From: a virus
IMG/VR virus record: IMGVR_UViG_3300009509_000096
Span: 1 to 25,699 of that record
Length of the DNA: 25,699 bases
Direction: 5' to 3' (one strand)
Position 1 is the stretch's first letter. Each line of letters starts with the position of its first letter. The notes under the pieces were generated by a model that did no database searches, was not told the origin of the DNA, and saw only the letters and a program-made list of their open reading frames with translations. Positions 13,072 through 22,200 of the stretch are shown here, piece after piece. Both the position numbers and the translations under genes were made by a program.

Positions 13072-13451
13072 GCTCTAAACCAGAATATTGCAAAGCTTGC
13101 CGGAGTAAAGCTGAGAAAAGAGATGAATTCCTAGATTGTTCAGAATGTGAATTTAGTATACCTGATCCTTTGCCAGGAAATAGGCTTTTTATAGTAATAA
13201 TAAGTGATTGTATTTTTGGGAGGGATATAAATGGGCGATTAGATCTTAATGTATTTTTAAAAGTTGTTGATATTTATAGTGAAGTGATGAACCTTGATGC
13301 TCATGACAAATTAGACCTTTTGCGAAAGGCCCGGATTATTTCTGGCATTGAGGAAGAAAAGAAGGATAAAGCGCCTCTTGGGGGTGGCGATAAAGCCCCT
13401 AGTAGAGGCGCTAATAAGCGAATCAAAATTTTGAAAGGGAAGAGAAAATAA
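12661..13451 (+). CDS. tail assembly chaperone GT (-1 frameshift fusion)
   Basis: Reading 12661-13044 in frame, then slipping back one base at A AAA AAC (13038-13044), continues as LRQIWEWRLSSKPEYCKACR and runs to TAA 13449-13451, giving 263 residues. The downstream frame has no start codon of its own before 13170 and overlaps the end of G, the hallmark of the gpG-gpGT pair. Its unique part has a zinc-ribbon pattern C144-x2-C147-x12-C160-x2-C163, a helical middle (LDLNVFLKVVDIYSEVM) and a basic tail. SD-like GAGGAAGAGGA (13027-13037) lies before the slip site. CTTAGAC/GTCTAAG (13044-13050 with 13066-13072) can form a hairpin after it. The T part is thought to bind tube subunits. Confidence 0.8.
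13027..13072 (+). promoter_or_regulatory. programmed -1 frameshift site
   Basis: In the gene's own frame the codons are GAA AAA AAC, giving the heptamer A AAA AAC at 13038-13044, an efficient bacterial -1 slip sequence. Upstream GAGGAAGAGGA can pair with 16S rRNA, as in dnaX-type sites. Downstream a 7-bp hairpin includes the stop codon of G in its 3' arm. The hairpin starts with no spacer after the heptamer, closer than the usual 5-9 bases, so its help is less certain than that of the SD-like sequence. Confidence 0.75.
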
Positions 13452-13454
13452 TAA

Positions 13455-16400
13455 ATGCCTACTCCTTTAGTATTGAAGATCGAAATTGATGACCGGGGGG
13501 CTATTAAAGTTGATAAAGTCACTGGTTCTTTCGATAGATTAAAAGATGCCACCAAAAATGCTGACAAAAAGGTTAAGGCCTTTTCACACACAATGGGCAC
13601 AGTTAAAGGAGTTTTAGGAGGAGTAACTAAGGCTGTTTTCTCTTTAAAAGGGGCTCTAGCTGCTTTAGGGTTAGGATATTTGGCCAAAAGTGCAGTTGGG
13701 GTAGCTGCTAAGTTTGAGCAAATTCAAGTTGCTTTAGATACCATAACTAAGGGTAAGGGGGCTGAAACTTTTAAAGCCTTAAACCTCTGGGCTCTGAGGA
13801 TGCCTATTAACACTGAAAAGGCTATAGAGGCTTTTCAGATGATGATTGCTATGGGCCTAAAACCGACTATAAAGGATATGACTACTTTAGTTGATACAAC
13901 TGCAGCTTTGGGCGGTAGTCCTGAAATAATGGAGTCAGTTGCTTTTGCTTTAGGTAAAATTGAAGCTAAAGGCAAGGCCTCTGCTAGAGAGCTTTTGACC
14001 CTTACCCAAAGGGGTATTCCGGTTGTTGAAATATTAAGGGAAGAACTTAATGATGCTTCTATTGCCTTTGACAACATGGGCCGTTCAGCTTATACCTCTG
14101 ATCAAGTCATTGGGGCTATTTTGAGAGGTTTGGAAAAGAGATATGGTGGATTGTCAGAGAAGATAACTCATATTTGGGTAGGTTTGATGGAGACTATCGA
14201 GAGTGAATGGAAAGAATTTGTGCGGGTTATCTTTGCTTCAGGAGTTATGAAATATTTAGAGAATAAACTTCAAATACTTATTGATCAAATAGACCGATGG
14301 AGAGCTTCAGGTCAACTAGATGTTTGGGCAAAGAATGTTGCTAATGTTCTTATAGGGGCTTTTCAAAAAATAGAAGGGGCTATTGTTTGGGTAATAGGTC
14401 ATATAGATGACCTGAAAAAGGCCTTCAAGCTTTTACTTATCCCGATTAAGGCTTTTATAGCCTTTAAATTAGCTGCAGTTATTACAGAAATTGGCTCTGG
14501 AGCACTTGTGGCTGTTAAAGGAATTATTCAGTTTGAAAAAACTATGGCCATCTTAAACGCTACAACAGCTAAAATGACTTTAGGGACTAAAGGTGGGATG
14601 GTTGGTTTGGCTTTATTTGGAGGATGGGAAATAGGGAAATGGTTAAACCAATTCGATATAGTCAAAAAATGGGGAATAGCTCTTGCTGCAGGACTTCATA
14701 AGACTTTTCTATGGCTAGAAAAATCATTAAAAGGAACTTGGGATTTAATTAAATTTGCTTTTGATAAAATGATTCAAGGAATAGAAAAAACTTTGAATGC
14801 TTTGCCTGAATCTATTCAATTTGTTCTAAATTCTATTATAGATGGAATAAATAAAATGTTAGCTTCTATGAGTAAATTGCCAATTATAGGAGAAAAAATA
14901 CAAGGGGCAAAACTTGGCAAAATAGAATTTGGGACAATAAAGTTAAAAGAAGATTATATGACTTTTGAAAAAGTTTTGCAAAATTTATTAAAATATGAAT
15001 CAGATTATGAAAAGGCCGTTAAAGATGCCAAAGAAATATGGCAAGAAATGTTTGATGAAGTTGGAAAAGTTGAAGAGTCTATTAATAAAGTCACTAAGGC
15101 AACAAAAGAAGGGGCAAAAGAGGTCCCTAAAGTTGAGTTACCTAAGTTTTTTGAAGGTGCTGAAGAGGAAATTACTGAATTTAGTAAAAATTGGGATGCT
15201 ATGTGGAAGGATATGACTGAAGGATTTGTTGGGGAATGGGCCAATATGCTGAGTGGAAGCACCAGAAATTTTGAAGATTTTATGGAAAACTTGGGCAATA
15301 TATTTAAGAAGGAAGCTGCTGACATGGTGGCTGAAACTTTTATTAGGCCAGGAATTGAAGCTTTAATGGGAGATATGAAAAAGCAATTGACTTCTTTTGG
15401 AGCCTCTATTTTTGGGAAAGGTGGAGCTGGAGCTGGTGGCGGTTTAGTTGGTGGAACAGGAGAAGGTTTCTTGAGTTCCCCTTATCTGTCTGCAGCTGCG
15501 ATGGGAGCAGGATATGGTTATGGTCAGGCCGGAACCGGAGGAGCCTTTATGGGGGCTATAGGTGGAATGGCTGGTTATGCATTCGGAGGGCCAGTTGGAG
15601 GTATGTTGGGTTCCTTTATAGGAGGAAAACTGATGGAATCTTTAGAGAATGAGCCTGCCCCAAAAATACCAGAAATAGGATTGGTATATGAAGTTATAGG
15701 TGGAGAGTTGGAAAAGGTATCTGAGGATTGGAAAAATATTGGTAGGTCTCAAGACCTTTTGAATAAGATAGAGTCTATATTTCAAACGCAAATAGATTTT
15801 TATCAGCAAGTTGCGGATTTCTCACAAACTACGCTTGAAGATTTCTCTATTCAGTTGAGCGCTATTTCTGAAGCTGCTATAAGGACACTGGAAGCCAATG
15901 CAGCTTCGGTAGGGGTTGGACTAGGTCTACAATTTTATGAAGAACTGTCTAACCTTATGAAAGGTGGAGATATAACTGCTGAAATGACAAGTTTCTTTAA
16001 GGATATGTATGGAAAGTTTATGGATACTTTATTTTCAGAGCAAGTTAGTGAGCTTTTGGAAACTGGCGCTCCAACTGGTAGATATGATGGAGATTATTTC
16101 CACAGAGAGACTTTTCAGCCTATATATGAGCAGGTCCAAAGGCTGCAAGATATATTGGACTTGCCTGCGGAGCAGAGAAAAGAAGAATATTTGGATATAA
16201 TAAGAGATATACAAGCTATTCAAGAGGAATATTGGCCAACTAGCTATACCCAAATGGAGCGGGATTTTGATGAACTTATAGAAAGGCTTAATTCAGAATG
16301 GGGGGTTATAACCACAGATATTTCTAGCGTTTTGACTGATTTTTCAGTGGAATTTACTAAAACAATAGGAGATGCTTTTCTGAGTTCTTTAGAAACTAGT

Positions 16401-17150
16401 CAATTTAATTCTTTTCTTCAAAAATTAAAAGAAGGCTTGTATGGATCGTTTAGGGAGGCTCTTTTTAAAGGATTCTTTGAAGAAACTATGCAGAAAGTCT
16501 TGGCTGATATGTGGGGTCAATTTGGAGTAACTGGTTGGGGAGAGATGGTTGATAAGGTTTTAGCCGGAGAAACTTTTGAACCTGTTGAGATGATAGAGTC
16601 TTTAACCTCTACATTAGAACAAGTTGAGCCAGTATATAATACTATGATAGAGGCTATGGGAACTATGGAGGCAGCTTTAGGCCTAAATACTGAGGCTGTT
16701 GTTTTAAATAATGATTTGCTTTCTAAGCAACAAGAAATAGAGGATTTTATAAGTGGATTGACTACTGGACAATTAGCCCCTGTGCAAAGTCTTGAAGCAG
16801 TTATGGGTAGATATCAAGAGCTATTATCCAGCGATAATCTAGGAGAGTTATTTAATTTCGTAACTGGAACTGCTTTGCCTTTCCTCCAAACATATGGCGG
16901 AAATTATCAAGAAGCTTTTTCTGGCATAATAGAGGATCTAAGAAATTTAGGCGGATTATACGGAGCCAATATAAGTCCAACGGCTATAGGGGAAGCGGTT
17001 GCTGGTGCTATAGTCCCGGCTTTACAATCAGGAACGCAAACTATAAATGTTACAGTGGAAGTAGATGGACGAGAGATAGGAGAAGTAGTATTAAATCAGC
17101 TTCAAACTAATCCGCAATTAATTCAAGAAATTAAAGAAATAGTACAATAA
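13455..17150 (+). CDS. tail tape measure protein
   Basis: A 1231-residue protein that sets tail length; at about 1.5 angstrom per residue this predicts roughly 185 nm. It starts at ATG 13455, four bases after the GT stop. The basic, helical N-terminus is followed by a hydrophobic segment (about 53-85). Next comes a TMP_2-type domain (about 85-260) with KFEQIQVALDTITKG and LTLTQRGIPVVEIL. A second hydrophobic stretch lies at about 320-360. A Gly/Ala-rich membrane-like region (about 653-725) contains many GG and GAGYGYG motifs. The last part is mostly helical, with a small strand domain INVTVEVDGREIGEVVLNQL at the end. The hydrophobic parts fit insertion into the host membrane during DNA entry. 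The stretch near 14700-15060 is more AT-rich than the rest. Confidence 0.9.
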   Translation: MPTPLVLKIEIDDRGAIKVDKVTGSFDRLKDATKNADKKVKAFSHTMGTVKGVLGGVTKAVFSLKGALAALGLGYLAKSAVGVAAKFEQIQVALDTITKGKGAETFKALNLWALRMPINTEKAIEAFQMMIAMGLKPTIKDMTTLVDTTAALGGSPEIMESVAFALGKIEAKGKASARELLTLTQRGIPVVEILREELNDASIAFDNMGRSAYTSDQVIGAILRGLEKRYGGLSEKITHIWVGLMETIESEWKEFVRVIFASGVMKYLENKLQILIDQIDRWRASGQLDVWAKNVANVLIGAFQKIEGAIVWVIGHIDDLKKAFKLLLIPIKAFIAFKLAAVITEIGSGALVAVKGIIQFEKTMAILNATTAKMTLGTKGGMVGLALFGGWEIGKWLNQFDIVKKWGIALAAGLHKTFLWLEKSLKGTWDLIKFAFDKMIQGIEKTLNALPESIQFVLNSIIDGINKMLASMSKLPIIGEKIQGAKLGKIEFGTIKLKEDYMTFEKVLQNLLKYESDYEKAVKDAKEIWQEMFDEVGKVEESINKVTKATKEGAKEVPKVELPKFFEGAEEEITEFSKNWDAMWKDMTEGFVGEWANMLSGSTRNFEDFMENLGNIFKKEAADMVAETFIRPGIEALMGDMKKQLTSFGASIFGKGGAGAGGGLVGGTGEGFLSSPYLSAAAMGAGYGYGQAGTGGAFMGAIGGMAGYAFGGPVGGMLGSFIGGKLMESLENEPAPKIPEIGLVYEVIGGELEKVSEDWKNIGRSQDLLNKIESIFQTQIDFYQQVADFSQTTLEDFSIQLSAISEAAIRTLEANAASVGVGLGLQFYEELSNLMKGGDITAEMTSFFKDMYGKFMDTLFSEQVSELLETGAPTGRYDGDYFHRETFQPIYEQVQRLQDILDLPAEQRKEEYLDIIRDIQAIQEEYWPTSYTQMERDFDELIERLNSEWGVITTDISSVLTDFSVEFTKTIGDAFLSSLETSQFNSFLQKLKEGLYGSFREALFKGFFEETMQKVLADMWGQFGVTGWGEMVDKVLAGETFEPVEMIESLTSTLEQVEPVYNTMIEAMGTMEAALGLNTEAVVLNNDLLSKQQEIEDFISGLTTGQLAPVQSLEAVMGRYQELLSSDNLGELFNFVTGTALPFLQTYGGNYQEAFSGIIEDLRNLGGLYGANISPTAIGEAVAGAIVPALQSGTQTINVTVEVDGREIGEVVLNQLQTNPQLIQEIKEIVQ

Positions 17151-17284
17151 TGGCTAGAAAAGCAAGATATGTGCAAATTCAAAACCCAAAAAGCAGGAAT
17201 TGGGTTAAAATAGATAGGGCTCGAGGCATTATTTTGGGATATAGAGAAAAGCCTTGGAAAAATATTAAAAAAGTGATTAGATAA
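17150..17284 (+). CDS. 44-residue basic phage protein
   Basis: ATG 17150 overlaps the tape measure stop (TAATG). The peptide is MARKARYVQIQNPKSRNWVK followed by IDRARGIILGYREKPWKN and a basic end. The pattern 'RYV.I.NP....WVKID...G.I......P.KN' is one I associate with short conserved phage proteins of unknown role. The tight overlap argues for coupled translation. It is too small for a tail structural part and may be regulatory or an assembly helper. Confidence 0.6.
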   Translation: MARKARYVQIQNPKSRNWVKIDRARGIILGYREKPWKNIKKVIR

Positions 17285-17304
17285 GGAAAAGGAGGGGGAG
17301 ATAA

Positions 17305-17709
17305 ATGGCTGCTAAAGAACTTTATGATTATTTATCTACAGTTTCAGCTGATGTCGATCAGACTTTAAGCATAGATCCTCAATCCGTTTTAAACGAGACT
17401 ATAACTAAAAACGATTTAGTTCAAATCGCCGATGATAGAAGTGAGCAAAGAGCTGAATTGAGTTCTAATTTTGTTGCTTATATCGTAATTAGATATGATA
17501 TCTTGAATGATTTAGATTCTGGAACAATTATTGATTTCTTTTATGATTCTTCTAAAGGAAATGGCTTTTTAAATTCTTTTAAATTCGATCACCCAGATGG
17601 GCACACCTATGTAGTTAGATTTGATACAGATATGACTAGATTGATGAATCCTACCAATTATGGCATTAAACAAGTAAGATTAAAAGTATTGGGGAGGATA
17701 GCAGATTAA
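17305..17709 (+). CDS. distal tail protein, single-domain copy
   Basis: A 134-residue protein with a strong AAAAGGAGGGGGAG before ATG 17305. It contains helix AAKELYDYLSTVSADVDQTL, central strands FVAYIVIRYDIL and DLDSGTIIDFFYDSS, then FDHPDGHTYVVRFDTDM and a C-terminal strand QVRLKVLGRIAD. The HPDGHTYVVRFD strand pair and C-terminal strand recall small distal-tail proteins behind the tape measure, which form a ring at the tail tip. Nearly the whole protein is repeated at the C-terminus of the next gene. Its last codons carry GGGAGG (17692-17697), the ribosome site of the next gene, and its TAA shares a base with that ATG. Confidence 0.65.
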   Translation: MAAKELYDYLSTVSADVDQTLSIDPQSVLNETITKNDLVQIADDRSEQRAELSSNFVAYIVIRYDILNDLDSGTIIDFFYDSSKGNGFLNSFKFDHPDGHTYVVRFDTDMTRLMNPTNYGIKQVRLKVLGRIAD

Positions 17710-19211
17710 TGGCTGTTTCTAAAACTTTAATTTGGGACAATATAGATCAAGTAATGTCTTTTAATCACAAGATGATAGGCGCTACTTCTGGAGGAAGATT
17801 GTGGTCTGTGGCAATTCATTCTACAACACCAAGAGCTAAATATTCAGATGATAATGGGTCCAGTTGGAGTTCTTTTGAAGCTATTTTTATTAGCGAATAT
17901 TATTATCCTGATATATTTATAGACCAAAATGATGCGCTTCATTGTGTAACCAGTAGAAGTGTACATCAAAATAGTCCTATATGGAATAGAAGGAATGGAT
18001 CTTGGCTAGGTTCTGAAAATGTAAGATCAGATGCCGGAGGAGGCCACAATTATGGGAATATAGTTGTAACTAGTGGAAATCAACCTTTTTGTTTTTGGGT
18101 AGATCAAGGAGCAAATCCTATAACAATAAATAATAAACAAAGGGCTGGCGGCGGTGGGTGGTCTAGCGAATATACTACAAATATAACTGCTGGATGGACG
18201 GTTTGGCCAGTTTGCGCCTGTATAGATGATAATAATTTGATGCATATAGCTTGGATGGAAGTGGAATTAGCAGACACTAATCACAGAAAGATAAAAACAT
18301 GCACTTTTAATGGTTCTAGTTTTTCCTCTCATATTGAACATGATGAAGTCACTAATGGACATATGCAATTACCCGTTTTTAGGCATATGCAGGGAACTGA
18401 ACTTTGGTTATTATGGTCTAGAGATGGAATTGGAGTTGAAACATCTTATTATCAAGTTAAATACAAAATATATGATGGAAGTTGGGCAACTGAAGTGGTT
18501 TTAACTGATACAGCAGGAGATCATAAATATTATGATGTAGGTTATAATAATACTGATGATGTTGTAGTTGTAGTATATAGTGAAGTAGGAGCCGACCCTA
18601 ATAATCCTACTAAACACAATATAATATCGCAAACTTATAATCCTACTGGAGAAGTATGGTCAGATACGGAATTATTAACCGAAGAAAACCAAAACGTTGT
18701 AACACCTAATATAACGTTTATAAGTGGAGTTGCTCATATTAGTTTTTGGCTTTGGGATGGAAGCAATTATGATATTTATCATGGTTCTTACACCCCAACT
18801 GTGCCAACTACTGCCAAAGAAATCTATGATTATGTAAGTACAATTGCTGCAGATGTTGATCAAACCTTATCTTTAGATCCGCAGGTCGTTATTCCTGAAG
18901 TAGGTGGGAAAGGTGACGTCATTCATTTGGCAGATGATGATAGCGAAGAAAGATGTGGATTTAGTGATGATTTTACTTTTTTTATAACTATAAGATTTGA
19001 TCTTTTAAATCAAGTTGATGCTGGAACTTTATTGGATCTTTGGGCTGATTCTTCTAAGGCTAATGGGAGAATAAACAGTTTTAAATTCAGCCATCCAGAC
19101 GGCCATACATATGTAGTTAGATTTGATACAGATATGACTAGATTGATGGCTCCAACTTATTATGGAGTTAAGAATATAAGATTAAAAGTATTAGGGAGGA
19201 TAGCAGATTAA
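17709..19211 (+). CDS. seven-bladed propeller protein fused to a distal-tail domain
   Basis: A 500-residue protein. Residues 1-360 hold about seven similar beta-strand motifs with a W or Y and Asp-rich loops, such as RLWSVAIHSTTPRAKYSDDNGSS-W, LHCVTSRSVHQNSPIWNRRN, PFCFWVDQG, LMHIAWMEVEL, LWLLWSRDG, VVVVVYSEVG and AHISFWLWDG. This is the pattern of a sialidase/BNR-like propeller, often used to bind sugar. I see no complete neuraminidase active-site set, so binding rather than cleavage is likely. Residues 366-500 repeat the preceding protein (KEIYDYVSTIAADVDQTL through LKVLGRIAD). It may be a receptor-binding protein mounted on the tail tip by that domain. Confidence 0.6.
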   Translation: MAVSKTLIWDNIDQVMSFNHKMIGATSGGRLWSVAIHSTTPRAKYSDDNGSSWSSFEAIFISEYYYPDIFIDQNDALHCVTSRSVHQNSPIWNRRNGSWLGSENVRSDAGGGHNYGNIVVTSGNQPFCFWVDQGANPITINNKQRAGGGGWSSEYTTNITAGWTVWPVCACIDDNNLMHIAWMEVELADTNHRKIKTCTFNGSSFSSHIEHDEVTNGHMQLPVFRHMQGTELWLLWSRDGIGVETSYYQVKYKIYDGSWATEVVLTDTAGDHKYYDVGYNNTDDVVVVVYSEVGADPNNPTKHNIISQTYNPTGEVWSDTELLTEENQNVVTPNITFISGVAHISFWLWDGSNYDIYHGSYTPTVPTTAKEIYDYVSTIAADVDQTLSLDPQVVIPEVGGKGDVIHLADDDSEERCGFSDDFTFFITIRFDLLNQVDAGTLLDLWADSSKANGRINSFKFSHPDGHTYVVRFDTDMTRLMAPTYYGVKNIRLKVLGRIAD

Positions 19212-19214
19212 ATA

Positions 19215-22200
19215 ATGTTATCTTTAGACGCAACTCAACAAGCCGTTGTAGCTTCTGCTAGAAAGCCGGAAATTTCTTGGCTTTTTGAAATAGATACAGA
19301 TTTAGATGGCACTCCTGAATATAGATATTCCACTAAAACGAAAAGCTTTGGAGGGAATAGTTATACTTTTAAAGCATTAAAATTCTCTCCTATAACTATT
19401 CAAAGAGGCTCTTCTGAATACGGGATTATAGCGCCTAATAAATTTTCTTTTACGATAGATAATAATGATGATGCTATAACTCCTTCTGATCTAGATGGAG
19501 CTGCTGTAAAAGTTAGGCTTATAATAGATGACGGGACTAATGGGGATACTGAAATTGCTTCTTGGGAATTTGAAGTCATAAATTATAGTGGGACTTATAA
19601 GGAAATCCAATTAACTTGTAGAGATTGGTTACAGAAATATCTAGAAGGGGATTATCCAAACACTCCTCTTATAAAAGATCTTTGGTATAGTGATGATCCT
19701 AAAGATGATAATGTTTGTGTCCCTATTATGTATGGAACTCCTTATTTCCCTATAAGAAGTGTTTATATAACTGATCAAAGATATTACGTATTAGGTCCAG
19801 ATTCTCCAACTTATACTATCACCAAGATTAGATCTCCTAGAAGTTTTTCTTCTAAATCCGAATGGGATTCAGGATCTTATATATTTACTCAATCCACAGA
19901 AACTGGATCAGATGGAAATGATTATAAGGTAGTTAAATTTATAATATCAGATTCAGATAATGATGGATCTTGTGATGCTAACGGATTATTTATAAATGGG
20001 GAAGAATTTCAGGATGTACCTTGTAAATATACTAGAAATGATACTACTTCAAAAACTAATCCTATAGATATAATAGATGCTATTCTTAAAGATTTCGGGA
20101 TTCCAGCAGCTAAAATAGATTCTACAACTCAAACTTCTGTTGCAACAACAGTAAGCGGTTGGGGATTAACTTGGAATATGGCTCTTTGGTATAAAATACC
20201 TAGAAAAAAGCTATTAGCTAAATTATGTACAATGTGTCATTTAGAGCTTATAATAAGAGATAAAATATATTATAAACTTCATTCTAAAACTTCTAAAGGG
20301 ACTATAGACAATAGCTATGTATTAAGAAAGGGTGAAAAAAGTAAAGGAACTTTTTCTATAACAAATTTATCACTTAAAAATCAAAGAAAGGATTCTGGAT
20401 ACGGAGCTTTCCAGCAAGCTGATGAACCTATAGATAAACTTCAAAAATTTTTAGTCCCAGCTAAAACAACAACTGATAATATATCTAATGACACAATAGA
20501 ATGTGATTATATACAGGATTCTCAGGATGCTCAAAAAATAACTCAATTGGCATTACAAAGAAGGCTTTTGGCTTTCCAAACAATAGACTTTTTATCTAAA
20601 GGAACTGCTTTGGCTTATGAGGTTGATGATGTAATAACGATAGCTAATGATGCTAATTATGGAGCAGAAAGCGCAACTTATGATGTTTTAATAGATAAAA
20701 TGACTATTAATAAAGATGTCTCTATTAAGTTTGAATGTACAAAATTTAGTGCTGCTTTAGATGATTGGGGCGATTTAAGCCCTAGTGCTATAACGATAGC
20801 TGCAGATGATTCCACCTCTCTTTATTCTCCTGTTATTTGCGGGCCTGATACAACTGGGATAACCGGAACGCAGGTGCCAAATGCCTTGCCTGGAAGATTA
20901 AAAGTAGGGAATGATAGTAATTATATAGTTATAGAACCTAATAATAGTTATGGCGATAGATATGTTGCAAGCGGTAAAGATGATTTTACTACAACTGATA
21001 GTGGTTTTATAATTGGTATTGATCACAGTGATAGCGATAAGGTTAAGCTATATTTGGGGAATACAACAGATTACATGTATTGGGATGGATCCAATCTTGT
21101 AATCTCTGGTAATATTACTGCTACAACTGGGAGTATTGGTGGTTGGACTATTACTTCTACGACCTTGCACTCTAATAATGACATAGTTCTTGATAGTGGG
21201 AATAAAGGTGTATATATAAATGATACTACATATGGCAATGAAGGCATTCAGTTAGAATACAATAGCGGTTATCCTAGAGTGTACGTTGGGGATGGCGGGG
21301 ATAATTATTTTAAATATGATGGGACCAAAATCCAATGGAAAGGTGCCAATACAGAATTAGATGGTTCCGGGAATCTTACTTGCACCGGTGGTACTATAGG
21401 AGGCTGGACTATAGGGGCCACAACTATTTCTTCTTTAAATATTGTAATAGATAGCGGAAATGAAAGAATAAGATCAACAAATTATGTGTCTGGATTTGCC
21501 GGGGCCGGATTTATTCTAGAGCCGGGCCTTTTAGAGGTTGGGAATATAGCTTGCCGGGGGATTATAAGGACTGCAGTCTTTCAAAAAGATATAATATCTG
21601 CGGTGGGGGGGAATCTTCTTGTTTCTAAAGGGTCAGATGTCTTGGATGCCGATATGAATTCATTAGATAGCTCTAATTTGAGTGTGGAAGGGAATGAAAG
21701 TTTTGCTGTTGGAGATATTTTAAGAATAAAGGATGGGGCAGATGATGAATGGTTAGAAGTTACTGATGATACTTATGACCCTATATATACCGTAACTAGA
21801 GATTTAGCAGGAAGTTATGTATCAGATTATAATCCTGAATGGAAAAAAGGTGCTACGGTTGTAAATTATGGGACCTCCGGGGATGGTCTTATATATATAA
21901 CTGCTTCTGAATCCAATGCCCCGTTCATATCAGTTTTGACTCATGCAGGGGCTCCCTATACTACCACCACTACAAGGTTGAGGATAGGAAATTTAAATGG
22001 ATTTTTAGGGTATTCTAGTGATAAATACGGCATAGCTATAGGGGAAACCAATAAGTATTTGAAATATGATCCAACCGGAGGATTAGTAATACAAGGGACT
22101 GTGAATATTATTGGATCTGCTACGTTGGGGGATGGATCTAATTTCTCTGGGACTATAACCTTATCGATAGCAGATGGGCAAGGGGATTGTTACATTGCTA

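Noticed and set aside
13301-13687. Leftward ORF of 128 residues opposite the chaperone/tape measure junction
   Set aside because: It lies opposite two well-supported genes, has no ribosome site and a low-complexity Ala/Pro/Leu sequence typical of antisense shadows.
17305-19211. Diversity-generating retroelement, suggested by the repeated domain
   Set aside because: No reverse transcriptase is present, and the differences are not limited to adenine sites in a short repeat; a gene duplication explains it.
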